Origin: Amyelois transitella
Lineage: Eukaryota; Arthropoda; Insecta; Lepidoptera; Pyralidae
Direction of reading: 5' to 3'
DNA: 64,000 nt
NCBI RefSeq assembly: GCF_032362555.1
Contig: NC_083505.1
Coordinates: 1,913,501 to 1,977,500, forward strand
Below, piece by piece: positions 20,471 through 31,754 of the stretch (the stretch's first letter is position 1; each line of letters begins with the position of its first letter). The position numbers and the translations under genes are program-made. Below the pieces are notes generated by a model. The model did not search any database. It had not been told where the DNA came from and saw only the letters and a program-made list of their open reading frames with translations.

Positions 20471-20794
20471 CAGATAGTTTTAAAAGTGTCCATCTTACCA
20501 TAACCACGGTAGTATAATAGTCATTATGGAGCCATACCGGAGTCAGGAGTCATTAGTTAATTGCTCACTTTACTTACATACTTAGTAATTTATCTGATCG
20601 TAGTCACGTAGACATCGTGCAGACTAGAAGATCATTATTATCTTTTATTTTTTTCTTGTAAATACATATACCTTTGGCCTACACTACAAAGTCAAGTTGT
20701 AGTTTTTTTGTTGGTGTCCAAGTTATAGATTTGCGGAAAATAGACAGTCAATGAGTGAGTTAAAATTTATTAAAATTATAACTAATTTTTATAG

Positions 20795-21150
20795 ATTGGG
20801 ATTAGGCGATGGGCTAATTAACTAACTGGCTAATTAGCTAACCTGTCACTATTCGAATTTCAATTCTATCATTAAGCCATACAGCTGAACATGTCCTTTA
20901 GGTCTTTTCAAGACTGTTAGGCCCGTCTACCCCGCAAGGGATATAGACGTGGTTATATGTAGGCATGTATATAACTAAAGGTATTTGAAATATATCATAC
21001 ATATGGTCACGTCTATATCCCTTGCGGGGTAGACAGACAGGCCACGTTCAGCTATTTGGCTTAATGATAGAATTGAGATGCAAATAGCGACAGGTTGCTA
21101 GCCCATCGCCTAAAAAAGAATCCCAAGTTTGTAAGCCTTTCCCTCACAAT
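20795..21150. repeat. Tail-to-tail inverted SINE-1 pair
   Basis: + copy 20795-20975 and - copy 20994-21150 face each other across about 20 bp, so a transcript could fold into a stem of roughly 150 bp. The upstream 20475-20790 is AT-rich with nothing recognised. Confidence 0.85.
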
Positions 21151-21185
21151 TATATCAATAAACGTTATATGTATGTATTGTATAT

Positions 21186-21430
21186 ACCTCCTGCTTCCCC
21201 TCGGCTTTAGTCCCGGTTGCATCCTCATCACTCTGGAGAGGAGCCCGTGGCATGCCTTTGACCATGAATCCTGGATTGGGTGAGTCAGGTTTTTACACGA
21301 AGCAACTCCTATCTGACCTCCGCAACCTTTGCAGGTAAACCTAATCCGTATTGGATCGATCATGGTTACACATACAGTTGCCTGAATGTGCAGGTTTCCT
21401 CACGATATTTTTCCTTACCCTTATTTACCT
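21186..21430 (-). repeat. SINE-3 body cut by an LTR element
   Basis: CCTCGGCTTTAGTCCCGG through TGCAGGTTTCCTCACGATA, ending at ACCT where the LTR element begins. Confidence 0.7.
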
Positions 21431-21685
21431 TGTAGCGGGAGCGATGATTCGGCTCGACCGCCACCAAAGGGAAGATCTTCCGCCAGGCTAGGTGTTATGC
21501 CTGGGGAACCGCGGCTCCGACGATGTTGAGTCGGAGGTTGTATATATAGCTCCAATCCTTGAAATCTCTGAAATCGTGATTTGGGTTCTTCGCTGCTATT
21601 GGCTGAGCGCGTCGATTTCTTCGAGATGATTGACAGTTGTTGTGTGATTTGATGTTGTGACGAGTGGCGTAGAGATGTCGCCACA
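21431..21685 (-). repeat. 3' LTR
   Basis: 255 bp, TGTAGCGGGAGCG to GTCGCCACA on plus. Keeps a segment (GCCTGGGGAACCGCGGCTCC to CAATCC) that the other LTR lost. Confidence 0.88.
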
Positions 21686-22136
21686 GTACTCCCCCCAAGA
21701 CCGGAGGTCTGAAGTCTTGAGCTTGCTGTGCAATCTGTGCTTCAGTAGCTTGCAAGTGCCAGTTGTCTTCCAGTGAGTCGGAAGTTGCTCGAAGTCCTAG
21801 TGAGTCAGGAGTGAGCTGTTGCGTTGCTCGTAGTCTGCAGTGAGTCGAGACAGTAGAGAGCGAAGTCGACTTGTTGGCGCCGGGAGAAATCGTGCAGAGC
21901 TGCCACGCTGGAGAGAAGAGCGGCCGTCGAAGAGATCCAGGCGTGGGCTGCGGTCGATGCGTCGGTCGCTGAAGTCGATGAGAGTGAGTGCGGGTGGAGA
22001 CAGGATCAGGAAGCTCGGTGAGTCGGCTGCGATGGACCTGCTGCAATACCCAGTTGCTGGCTTGCTGTGAGACTGCTTGCAGAGTGAGGAGTGATGCTGA
22101 GGATTGGAGTGGAAGATGATGGAGAAGGTTGCTTCC

Positions 22137-22155
22137 AATCACGTCGGGGTCACCA
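22137..22155 (-). other. tRNA-Trp primer-binding site
   Basis: Minus strand TGGTGACCCCGACGTGATT pairs with the 3' end of tRNA-Trp; one spacer base separates it from the LTR. Confidence 0.85.
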
Positions 22156-22156
22156 A

Positions 22157-22357
22157 TGTAGCGGGAGCGATGATTCGGCTCGACCGCCACCAAAGGGAAG
22201 ATCTTCCGCCAGGCTAGGTGTTATGTTATGTTATAATCTCTGAAATCGTGATTTGGGTTCTTCGCTGCTATTGGCTGAGCGCGTCGATTTCTTCGAGATG
22301 ATTGACAGTTGTTGTGTGATTTGATGTTGTGACGAGTGGCGTAGAGATGTCGCCACA
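22157..22357 (-). repeat. 5' LTR with internal deletion
   Basis: 201 bp; after TAGGTGTTATG it has TTATGTTAT in place of about 60 bp present in the 3' LTR, so the element was altered after insertion or formed from a deleted template. Confidence 0.85.
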
Positions 22358-22427
22358 ACCTAATTACTGGTTAAATATTATGAACTAACAATATGTCACT
22401 ATCTTAATCTCAATTCCTTTATTAATT

Positions 22428-22790
22428 AGTGCCGTGTGGTTCCCGGCACTATTACAAAAAAGAATAGGACCACTCCATCTCTTTCCCATGGATGTCGTAA
22501 AAGGCGACTAAGGGATAGGCTTATAAACTTAGGATTCCTCTTTTAGGCGATGGGCTAGCAACCTGTCACTATTTGAATCTCGGTTCTATCATTAAGCCAA
22601 ATAGCTGAACGTGGCCATTCAGTCTTTTCAAGACTGTTGGCTCTGTCTACCCCGCAAGGGATATAGACGTGACCATATGTATGTATATGACCTTTATTAA
22701 GACATCCAACTGTACGCGGCCTTCCAGTCTTTTCAAGACTGTTGTCTCCGTTTATCCCACAAGGGGTATAGACGTGACTATATGCAATTA
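22428..22790 (+). repeat. SINE-1 full copy plus partial
   Basis: 22428-22688 is complete and close to consensus (GTGCCGTGTGGTTCCCGG to ATGTATGT). 22689-22790 is a tail fragment directly behind it. Confidence 0.9.
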
Positions 22791-22799
22791 TTTACACGC

Positions 22800-23435
22800 A
22801 AACATGATGAAACCGATATTGTCTGTGTGTTTACGAAGTGCAAGAATGTATGTAGTGAAATGTCGCAACACACCATGAATTAGATACAAGTGCAGCGCTA
22901 AATATAGCGGCCCCGATTTAGATGGGTGGGCACGGCTACTTGGACTTTGGTCATGTGTATATTTTTGTAGCAAAACATTGTGTTAGATGGGACTTCTACT
23001 TACAGGGATGACTTTAACGCTAATCGTTATATTATAACGTTATATTTTTTAAGGATTTTATTTATTTATCTATTTATTTGGAAGAGCTACTAACGTTTAC
23101 AAAAAATAGCGCCACGTAAACTATGAAACCAATGGTCAATTACAGGGCCTCACTGATATAAAAAAACTAATACAATATAATAGGAATATTAATCTGTAAA
23201 CATTCAACATTTTTATAAAAAATAACCTTAACTCACTTAGTTTACATCTACTTACTTTTTTCAATCTAAGTAATTATAATATAGGATTACTACATTTTGG
23301 CGGAGTCTGGGTTAAAGACACAGTCTAAGAACTTTAGTTTGTTTGTTTGTAAATAATAACTTTTTTGTTAATTCTTACAGCAACAGAAAGAATAACGCGG
23401 GCGGATCTGTTTGCAAAAGCTAGTACAAATTATTC
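22800..23435. other. Intergenic stretch, no gene
   Basis: AT-rich. A TTTATTTATCTATTTATT run near 23060 followed by GCGCCACGTAAAC looks like an antisense LINE tail. A TTTG run is near 23340. Confidence 0.4.
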
Positions 23436-23439
23436 ATAC

Positions 23440-23706
23440 TAATGACGTCCTGGCAAAAGGTTAAAAGGATGTACGAATGTGTATGAAGCGAAACAAGTTT
23501 GCAGAGATCGTGGCAATTGGAAAGACGTAGTCTCTGCCTACCCCTCCGGGAAAGAGGCGTGATTTTATGTAGGTATATTCCTAAATTAACGTAGTTACTG
23601 TAAAAACCTGACTCACCCAATGGAGGATCCATGGTCAAAGGCATACCCCGGGCTCCTCTCCAGAGTGGTGAGGATGCAACCTTGACTAAAGCCGGGGAGA
23701 AGAAGT
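23440..23706 (+). repeat. LINE-L tail joined to SINE-3 body
   Basis: 23440-23583 is a LINE-L copy with an internal loss (GACGTCCTGGC... then GATCGTGGCAATTGG... TCCGGGAAAGAGGCG). 23586-23706 is SINE-3 body on plus (TGACTCACCCAATGGAGG to AAAGCCGGGGAG). Confidence 0.7.
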
Positions 23707-23718
23707 ATATTCCTATAA

Positions 23719-23892
23719 TATACTAATATTATAAAGCTGAAGAGTTTGTTTGTTTGTTTGAACGCGCTAATCTCAGGAACTACTAGGTTCGAATTGAAAA
23801 ATTCTTTAAGTGAGAATAGACCATTTATCGAGGAAGGCTTTAGGCTATAAAACATCACAAATCATCGCTGCAAATTTTAGGAGCGAAGAAAT
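23719..23892 (+). mobile_element. Hel-B 5' fragment
   Basis: TATACTAATATTATAAAGC start, TTTG run, CGCGCTAATCTCAGGAACTA, CGAGGAAGGCTTTAGGC. The CTAG end is missing. Confidence 0.65.
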
Positions 23893-24064
23893 ATTATTTA
23901 TAAACCGAAACAATTTAAAACGGAAATGAGACTCACGCCTCATCTGAGTGTATCGTGATAGAACGCTTGATATTTCTGTCCGTTATATTATAACTCGTAC
24001 CGCTGTAACCTTGTCAAAAACAATATCAATAACTATACTCGTTTCAAATTTTATAAGGTTATAC

Positions 24065-24850
24065 TGCCGTGTGGTTCCCAGCACTTTAGAATAAAACCAG
24101 TCTATCGCTTTCCAGGGGATGTCATATAAGGCGATTAAGGGATAGGCTCATATACTTTGAATTCTTCTTGTAGGCTATGGTTTAGCAACCTTTTACTATT
24201 TGAATCTCAATTCCATTATTTAGACATACGCCTGAACGTGGCCTTTTAGTCTTTTCGAGACTATTGACTCTGTCTACCCCGTAAGGGATAAAGACTTAAT
24301 TCCATGTATGTATGTATGTAGAAAAAAGACACCCAAGTTTATAAGTTTCTTCCTTAGTGGTCTAATTCTTTTTTTATTGGTGCCGGGAACCACACGACAT
24401 GATCCAGGATTAAGTACCATTAAATACCAACATAGCGTTCATAACAATAAATACTGCGCAATTATATTATTGTCTCATGTTACTACATGGTTACCTACTT
24501 CACGTTTTTAATTATATTGTTTCATTGCAGTATTTGGTATATGTTTTGTATATTATTAATATCATATAACATACAATCAATTTGTAATGTTTAACTACAA
24601 ATCAAATTTAAAACGTACCAATTAAATAACTTTATATTCGCTTTCAGAGGGATGTCGTATAAAGCGACTAGAGGATAGGCTTATAAACTTGGGATTCTAC
24701 TTTTAGGCGATGGGCTAGCAACCTGTCACTATTTGAATCTCAATTCTTTCTTAAAGCCAACCAGCTGAACACCTATCAGTCTTTTCAAGACTGTTGGCTC
24801 TGTCTACTCCACAAGGGATATACACGTGATTTTATGTATGTATGTATAAA
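24065..24850 (+). repeat. Three SINE-1 copies
   Basis: 24065-24325 full but diverged. 24340-24402 minus-strand 5' scrap with TTGGTGCCGGGAACCACAC. 24650-24850 + copy lacking its first ~80 bp, ATGTATGTATGT tail. 24403-24649 between them is AT-rich with nothing recognised. Confidence 0.85.
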
Positions 24851-24990
24851 AATGGGCTAGGCAAAGTATTAACACAAGGATCTAGCGGAGTTGCGTCAGA
24901 CTATGCGTCGGCACGCGTACGGCCCGTGCCGGTGTGACATGTGTCGTACAAAGTCGTACTTCACTATTATTAGTAGCTGTATGGTCGATG

Positions 24991-25258
24991 GCCGTGTGGT
25001 TCCCGGCACCAATAAAAAAAAAAGAATAGGACAACTCCATGTCGTTCCCATGGATGTCGTAAAAGGCGACTAAGGGATAGGCTTATAAACTTGGGATTAT
25101 TCTTTTAGGCGATGGGCTAGCAACCTGTCACTATTTGAATCTCAATTCTGTCTTAAAGCCAAACAGCTGAACGTGGCCTATCAGTCTTTTTAAGACTGTT
25201 GGCCCTGTCTACCCCGCAAGGGATAAAGACGTAATCATATGTATGTATGTATGTATGG
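24991..25258 (+). repeat. SINE-1 copy, full length
   Basis: GCCGTGTGGTTCCCGG to four ATGT units. Just upstream, 24880-24960 is a small GC-rich unique patch (GTCGGCACGCGTACGGCCC). Confidence 0.9.
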
Positions 25259-25456
25259 TCGATTGGTTAAGGTTGGTAAATTACAATACTTGGATTTCTG
25301 CTGCAGGTATAAATAAATTAGCTTTTTTGTGTAAAAAAATTGAAACAGATTGAGCTAGCCGAAAATATCTCAATAATACAAAAATTACAAATGGCACATA
25401 CTTATAGTTTTTTCACTTGAGTTTGGAATTTTAAAATGTTCTTAATAAAACAACGT

Positions 25457-25790
25457 TTGCCGTGTGGTTCCCGGCACCAATAGAAAAAAGAATAGGACCA
25501 CTCCATCTCTTTCCCATGGATGTCGTAAAAGGCGACTAAGGGGTAGGCTTATAAACTTGGGATTCTTCTTTTAGGCGATGGGCTAGCAACCTGTCACTAT
25601 TTGAATCTCAATTCTGTCTTAAAGCCAAATAGCTGAACGTGGCCTGAAACAGATTGAGCTAGCCGAAAACTCAGTTCGATACGATATCTCAATAATACAA
25701 AAATTACAAATGGCACATAGTGTTTTCAAAAGTGTTGGCTCTGTCTACCCCGCAAGGGATATAGACGTGATTATGTGTATGTATTATTAT
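25457..25790 (+). repeat. SINE-1 copy with inserted local copy
   Basis: Normal through GCTGAACGTGGCC. Then 25645-25719 is a copy of flanking DNA at 25341-25400 (TGAAACAGATTGAGCTAGCC ... ATGGCACATA) with 15 extra bases, and the SINE resumes at TTTTCAAAAGTGTTGG. Confidence 0.9.
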
Positions 25791-25973
25791 GTACATATGT
25801 TAAAAAGTAAACTGAGATCTCTACTGAAAATATTCACATGTACTCCCCGTGAAAATATAGCTATTAGGTAATGTTTCTACCTAACTCTAGTCATAGCCAG
25901 TAACTACTCATAGCTATGAGAATGAGTATATCTGGCTTGAATAATATTCATTTATTTTCAAAAGACGATCAAT

Positions 25974-26416
25974 CAGCCAGTAATCTGTCAATATTTAAAT
26001 CTCAATTCTATCATTAAGCCTTATAGATGAACGTGCCTGTCAGTCTGTTGAGACTGCCGGCTCTGTCTATCCCGCAAGGGATAGAGACGTGATTATATGA
26101 ATGAGTCAATCATTGAAATTGCAGGTAAGTAACCTATGTACAACTACCTCGTTAATTAATTGTTTTCAAGCTATAAAATGCAGCGAAACTTGAGATTAAA
26201 ACCAATAATGTATGACCAAGACCAATTTAATTTGCAAGAGTACATACACACATACAGCGCCGTGTGGTTCCCGGCACCAATATAAAAAAAGAATAGGACC
26301 ACTCCATCTCGTTCCCATTTATGTCGTAAAAGGCGACTAAGGGATAGGCTTATAAACTTGGGATTCTTCTTTTAGACGACCGGCTAGCAACCTGTCACTA
26401 TTTGAATCTCAATTCT
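25974..26416 (+). repeat. Two partial SINE-1 copies
   Basis: 25974-26108 is a 3' half. 26259-26416 is a 5' half that stops at CAATTCTACAGG. The 150 bp between is unique. Confidence 0.8.
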
Positions 26417-26604
26417 ACAGGTGTAATTACACACATATATATATATATATATACAATGTACACGCCACAACAATAAGGAACTTTAAACTATATAAAATAC
26501 TATTGTTAACAATGACACGCCTACGAATAATAACAAATGCAGTCCATTGTTGCAACTTCGATAAAACATTAGTCATATAGGTACAACTCACACATATAAT
26601 TATA

Positions 26605-26761
26605 CTAGCGTTTACTCTCAGCTTTGCCCGCGTGATTTTAACGACATTTACAAAAGAGCGACGAAATTATCATCTCCCATTTTCAGTTCGAACCAGTAGT
26701 TCCTGAGATTAGCCAAACAAACAAATAAACAAACTCTTCAACTTTATAATATTAATATAGA
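26605..26761 (-). mobile_element. Hel-B copy, shortened
   Basis: CTAG at 26605-26608 after A, TATAGA before T at 26762; internal part reduced, but CGAACCAGTAGTTCCTGAG and the CAAA run are kept. Confidence 0.65.
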
Positions 26762-26794
26762 TATAAATAATAATAACATAGGTACATACATATA

Positions 26795-27030
26795 TGCCGT
26801 GTGGTTCCCGGCACCAATAAAAAAAAAAAGAATAAGACCACTCCATCTCTCTCCCATGGATGTCGTAAAAAAAAAATAATAATTCTATCATTAAGCCAAA
26901 TAGCTGAACGTGGCCTTTCAGTCTTTCCAAGACTGTTGGCTCTGTCTACCCCGTAAGGGATATAGACGTGATGATATGTATGTATGTATGTACATACATA
27001 TAATCCGTCTATATTCCTTGCGGGTTAAAC
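26795..27030 (+). repeat. SINE-1 copy with internal deletion
   Basis: The 5' part runs to GATGTCGTAAAAA, jumps to ATTCTATCATTAAGCC (about 90 bp missing) and ends in ATGT repeats. A minus-strand tail scrap follows at 26994-27030. Confidence 0.85.
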
Positions 27031-27039
27031 GACACCTAC

Positions 27040-27217
27040 TGAAGAATACAGGTTTTACGCAAATCCCACGGGAACTATAGTTTTTACAGGGATAAAAGGT
27101 TCCTTCCTTCTCCAGACTCTCACTTTTTTTAAAGGATCGGTTAAATAGTTAACGCGTGAAGCGGTAACAACCAAACAAACAAACTTACTTCCGCATTAAT
27201 AATTTTAGTTGGAATGT
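27040..27217 (-). mobile_element. Decayed Helitron-like copy
   Basis: Order of ATCCCACGGGAACTATAG, GGGATAAAAGG, GCGTGAAGCGGTAACA and a CAAAC run follows the Hel-A/Hel-B plan; ends not preserved. Confidence 0.4.
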
Positions 27218-27316
27218 GTAACTGTTATGACAAAACACATGCATGAGGATGCGACATTTGATAATACTATCTGGACATGTAAATTGTTGTATTGTCATCA
27301 TACTGCATATATACGA

Positions 27317-27555
27317 GTACCGTGTGGTTCCCGGCACCAATAGAAAAGAATAGAACCCCGCCATTTCTTCCCCATGGATGTCGTAAAAGGTGATTAACAT
27401 TAGATTCTTCTTTTAGGCGATGGGCTTGCAACCTCTCACTATTTGAATCTCAATTCTATCATTAAGCACAACAGCTGAACGCCTATCAGTCTTTTCACAA
27501 CTGTTGGCTCTGTCTACCCCGCAAGGGATATAGACGTGATTATATGTTATGTTAT
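27317..27555 (+). repeat. SINE-1 copy
   Basis: ACCGTGTGGTTCCCGG start, a loss around AAGGTGATTAAC, tail ATTATATGTTATGTTATG. Confidence 0.85.
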
Positions 27556-28100
27556 GTCTACGGTTCCATCTATATGACCTCGATGTGTTAAGGAATATAT
27601 TTTAACACTGAAACTTTAACCAGCTTAGATTATAGCTCCATTTCGGTAAACTTTACAGACACTTGGATCATTGGTAAGCATGCAAACTATTGTAAGAACA
27701 TACTTTACTTAATAACATAACCCCTCCTTTGCAGCCGGATAAAAAAAGATCAATTTCGAGTCGGATCCTTCACACATTGACCTCGAAAATATACTAAAAG
27801 AACTTTTCATCTTAGAAACTTTAAGGAAAATCAAGATGAGATCCTTATAAAGTCAATCAGGTATTGCATAATTTACGGGGACTAACCGCAAAATATAAAA
27901 TCCTATCGCTTGGGGAAAACCAATGCGCTATCATTTTGCATCATCCATCCTAAAAATGATTCTAAAGAACGCTGCAGACCCGGAAATGTGAAGAGAGAAA
28001 TGTCTAAAACCGGACTTCAGTCAAAACTGACTTCTTTTTAAGGAAATTCCCTTTGAAGCGAAGCCACGAGGCAAAGTACTACTACGTTGTTAACATTAAA
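27556..28100. other. Unique intergenic sequence
   Basis: No repeat family or coding signal recognised. Confidence 0.4.
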
Positions 28101-28363
28101 TAAATACATACATACATATGGTCACGTCTATATCCGTTGCGGGGTAGACAGAGCCAACAGACAAGACTTGAAAAGACTGAATGGCCACGTTCAGCTATTT
28201 GGCTTAATAATAGAATTAAAATAGTGACAGGTTGCTAGCCCATCGCCTAAAAAAGAATCCCAAGTTTGTAAGCCTATCCCTTAATTGCCTTTTACGACAT
28301 CCATGGGAAAGAGATGGAGTGGTCCTATTCTTTTTTGTATTGGTGCCGGGAACCACACGGCAC
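28101..28363 (-). repeat. SINE-1 copy, full length
   Basis: ACATACATACATATGG to GGTGCCGGGAACCACACGGCAC. The flank CATTAAATAAATA appears at 28095 and again at 28364, a likely TSD of about 13 bp. Confidence 0.9.
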
Positions 28364-29180
28364 ATTAAATAAATAAATCTTATTTCTTACACAGTGATGC
28401 AAGAAATACCGTTAATCTTCAATGTTATTTCTAAATATGACGCATTCAAGTTATAGCGAGGAAAATCCATGACGTCATAACGTTACTAATTATTGATTAT
28501 AATTAACGATGCATTAAAATAAACGTTAATTTCGTCAATTGATAGAAAGTGAGTATTATTTTTTCCCGCGAAATAATAAGATCTTGATCGCTAAAATGAT
28601 GATTTACAATCTCACTATGAATATTACCAGGTAGGTATTATTCAGACAGGTTTTCTACATACATACATGTCATCACGTCTATATCCCTTGCGGGGTAGAC
28701 TGAGCCAACAGTCCTAAAAAGACCGAAAGGCCGCGTTCAGCTGTAAGGCTCAATGATGGAATTGAGATTCAAATACATAGGTTGCTAATCCATCGCCCAA
28801 ATAATGAATCTCAACGTATGTTCTAAAGATCTTAAGTCGTTAACATTAACTTTACATATAGTCATTACCTCCTTTTTCATTTGGAAGTCAGGAAGGTCAG
28901 ACCACGCCCTCGCTGTTGCTATGTGCGCTATTTCAGACTGACCTTTGCGTTATTAACATCAATTTACCGGATTGTTTATCTGTTTTTGGCTTCATGACGT
29001 CATTTTAATTAGCTTCATTATTTTTAATGGTCCAGAACAAGCTACACCTTTATTATCGAAATAGCTTTTGCTCGGAACTTCACTCCCGTGTGAATTTCAT
29101 AATTTTACACATAGATGAGACTGGATCACACGACACTGGGGATCATAGAATGGGATGGCAAAACAGTATTTCAGTCATTC
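28364..29180. other. Unique stretch with two CREs and a partial SINE-1
   Basis: Perfect TGACGTCA at 28470-28477 and 28995-29002, both outside repeats. 28659-28820 is a partial minus SINE-1. Confidence 0.45.
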
Positions 29181-29182
29181 AT

Positions 29183-29433
29183 TCATATAATCACGTCTAT
29201 ATCCCTTGCGCGGTAGACAGAGCCAGCAGCTTATTGAAATACTGGCCACGTCCAGCTGTTTGGCTTAATGAAAGAATTGAGATTCAGATAGTGACAGGTT
29301 GCTAGCCCATTGCCTAAAAAGAAGAATCCCAAGTTTATAAGTCTATCCCTTAGTCGCCTTTTACGACATCCATTGGAAAGAGATGGAGTGGTCACATTCT
29401 TTAATATATTGGTGACGGGAATCACACGGCACC
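29183..29433 (-). repeat. SINE-1 copy
   Basis: Complete minus copy; the 5' end reads GGTGACGGGAATCACACGGCAC. The ACAT tail is replaced by CATTCATTCATATAATC. Confidence 0.85.
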
Positions 29434-29799
29434 TAACAGTATTTAATAATTAAATTTTATGGTCGTCATTGGAGCAATTTAACAATTGTAAGTGTTGAAT
29501 TAATTACATTAAAACTGTTGCAAATAAGTATAAAAATCCTTATACTGCCGCAAAACTACGAGAGGCAATAAGGTGGTAAAATAACAAAGGTGTTCCCTAA
29601 GCACCAGTCTTCTTTTCACTCGTAGCGTGAAAATGGTCCTTTGATTCGCCAAAACTATTGTCGTAAATCATATGATTGGACTTCGCAACATCATTATAAA
29701 TTGTATGGATATCTAAAGACATTAAAGACCGTGTAAAAACTTCATGCACAAAAAAAAAAAAAACATCCGCCTAAGAATTTCGAACACGCGCCGTTCGAA

Positions 29800-29960
29800 A
29801 TTCAAAGTCCGAATTTTTTCAGCGGCACGTAAACACAACACATTGGCCGCAGGCAGGTGCGGTCGCGGTGACGTCACGCGCGGCGCGAACGCACGCATCA
29901 CCGCCGTGCACGCCCGCCCACTCAGAGCCAGACACGAAACGGCGGACGCTGCCAACATTG
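29800..29960. promoter_or_regulatory. GC-rich island with CRE and CCAAT
   Basis: CpG-rich unique block with inverted CCAAT (ATTGG 29842-29846) and TGACGTCA (29869-29876) followed by CGCGCGGCGCG. Its make-up mirrors the KLF promoter. Promoter or enhancer of unknown target. 29440-29799 upstream is AT-rich with nothing called. Confidence 0.4.
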
Positions 29961-30016
29961 CGTCGTCAGCTTGCAAAACATACGTAAAATATTCCATTAT
30001 ACATATATATATATAT

Positions 30017-30257
30017 AGTGCCGTGTGGTTCCCGGCACCAATACAAAAAAGAATAGGACCACTCCATCTCTTTCCCATGGATGTCGTATAAGACGACTAA
30101 GGGATAGGCTTACAAACTTGGGATTCTTCTTTTGGGCAATAGGCTAGAAACCTGTAATTTTTTTAATATACATTAAAAAAATGACAGGTTTCTAGCCTGT
30201 TGTAAGAGTGTCTAAGAGTAACTTTATATACCTACATACGTATATAAAGTTACTCTT
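30017..30257. repeat. SINE-1 5' half ending in two fold-backs
   Basis: 30017-30160 is a + SINE-1 that reverses: AGGCTAGAAACCTG recurs inverted at 30183-30198. Next to it, AAGAGTAACTTTATATAC (30214-30231) and its exact inverse (30240-30257) form an 18-bp perfect stem with an 8-nt loop, followed by a T run. Confidence 0.8.
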
Positions 30258-30424
30258 TTTTTCTACAAAAAAGATCGTCATCGAATTCTGATTCAGACCC
30301 ACTTCTAAATATAGCTTTTAATATATAAATAGCCATTAAATCCTCAGCACTTCAATCCCCCTTAACACGAGATTTACTCCTTACTGCGCCAATACAAAAA
30401 AAGATAAAATTACGCTTTCTGTCT

Positions 30425-30595
30425 CGGAGAGGTAGGCAGAGATTTACATAATTCTATTTGTCGTAATACCTGCATACTTCTTTCCCTGCATGCTAACTGG
30501 ATATTTAGAATACTTTTGCCAGTAACGTAATGTAGGAAACCCTAGACGAACGTACCTCGATTAAACCAGGAACGTGCTTGCCAAATGATCATCAT
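30425..30595. repeat. LINE-L fragments in opposite orientation
   Basis: 30425-30500 minus (GAGGTAGGCAGAGATTTACA ... GCATACTTC) and 30536-30595 plus (CCTAGACGAACGTACCTCG). 30600-30975 is unique, with no gene. Confidence 0.55.
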
Positions 30596-30979
30596 TCACA
30601 TTCTTAAAAAGTTATAAAGTTCATTAAGAATTCTCAGTACTGTTTTCTTAGAATGTTCCTGTAATTCAGTACTATAACGACCTCGACCGTTGTTCCATAC
30701 GACGCCGGCGACCCGCCCACCACGAGTCTCATGAATGATTTTACCTATCTCCAAAAAGGAGGTTATCAGTTTGACCTAGGTATACAGACAGGTATACTGT
30801 CAACAAGATCGCAAACAAATTTTTGTGATAGTGATGGAATTGGAGAATATTTGTGACTGGTAATCTATTTAAACCTCCGAACAGTTGATAAGTAACAGAA
30901 AGAATGTTGACACAAATTTCATGAATAAGTGTAAGTCATATCGTGATTAAATGATGACATAAAAATTTTCTAATTGTGT

Positions 30980-31395
30980 TGTGCCGTGTGGTTTTCGGCA
31001 CCAATTAAAAATAATAGGACCACTTATTCTCTTGCTCATGGAAATCGTAAAAGGCGACTTAGGGATAGGCTTTTAAACATGGCATTCTTCTTTAAGGCGA
31101 TGGGCTAGCAACCAGTGATTTTTTTAATCTCAATTCTATTATCAAACCAAAAAGCTGAACGTGACATATCAGTCCTTTAAAGACTGTTGGCCCTGTCTAC
31201 CCCGCAAGGGATATAGGCGTGACATATGTATGTATATATAAAATTTTAGTCAATTATAAACCGAACTGGAGATTAATTTACTCATATTTTTCTATAATTA
31301 ACCCAAATAGCTAGCCGTGGCCTAATGGTCTTTCCGAGACTGTTGGCCATGTCTACCCCGCAATGGATATAAACGTGATTATATATATGTATGTA
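30980..31395 (+). repeat. Two SINE-1 copies
   Basis: 30980-31240 full and diverged. 31285-31395 3' part, ending ATGTATGTATT. Confidence 0.8.
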
Positions 31396-31754
31396 TTTTC
31401 TTTTATAGAGTTCGGCATTTTTTTTCATGTACATTATCATGGGAGGATACACGGTTGGTGCCAAAGGGAGCAACTAATCTCGCGACACCGTCAACTGCTG
31501 GTCACCAACCGGTTACTGGCCGGTGTAAGTCCTTGAATGTACGAGGAGAAATTAACTTGCAGTTTTTCCTTGTCTATAACGCTGTCTGATATCCTGCTTA
31601 TTCTTGCTTTCTCTCTGTTTTTAAAGATAAAAGATAAATAAGAAAGAATTAGAAAGGTAACAGAACAAAATCACTTGATATTGCTGGTGTCTTAGCGCAT
31701 CTTCAATGCTTTTTATCTGCGCTGCTTTTTATATTTGGGATATTCCTTTTTTTA

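Larger units (their letters stand above)
21431..22357 (-). mobile_element. Short CsRn1-type (Ty3/gypsy) LTR retrotransposon
   Basis: LTRs at 21431-21685 (3' LTR on the minus strand) and 22157-22357 (5' LTR) have TG...CA ends and are flanked by ACCT (21427-21430, 22358-22361), a 4-bp TSD. One base inside the 5' LTR, 22137-22155 reads AATCACGTCGGGGTCACCA, the 3' end of tRNA-Trp with CCA, so the minus strand carries a 19-nt tRNA-Trp primer-binding site. CsRn1-clade elements use this primer. A G-run (21690-21697 on minus) before the 3' LTR is the polypurine tract. The internal part is only 471 bp with no gag or pol, so it is a TRIM-like or deleted non-autonomous element. Confidence 0.88.

Noticed and set aside
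21495-22193. 232-residue minus-strand frame across the LTR element
   Set aside because: It starts inside one LTR, runs through the primer-binding site and ends in the other LTR, with no gag or pol motif.
29744-30091. 115-residue frame over the 29.8 kb GC island
   Set aside because: Runs into a SINE-1 at its C-terminus and has no recognisable domain; the island looks regulatory.
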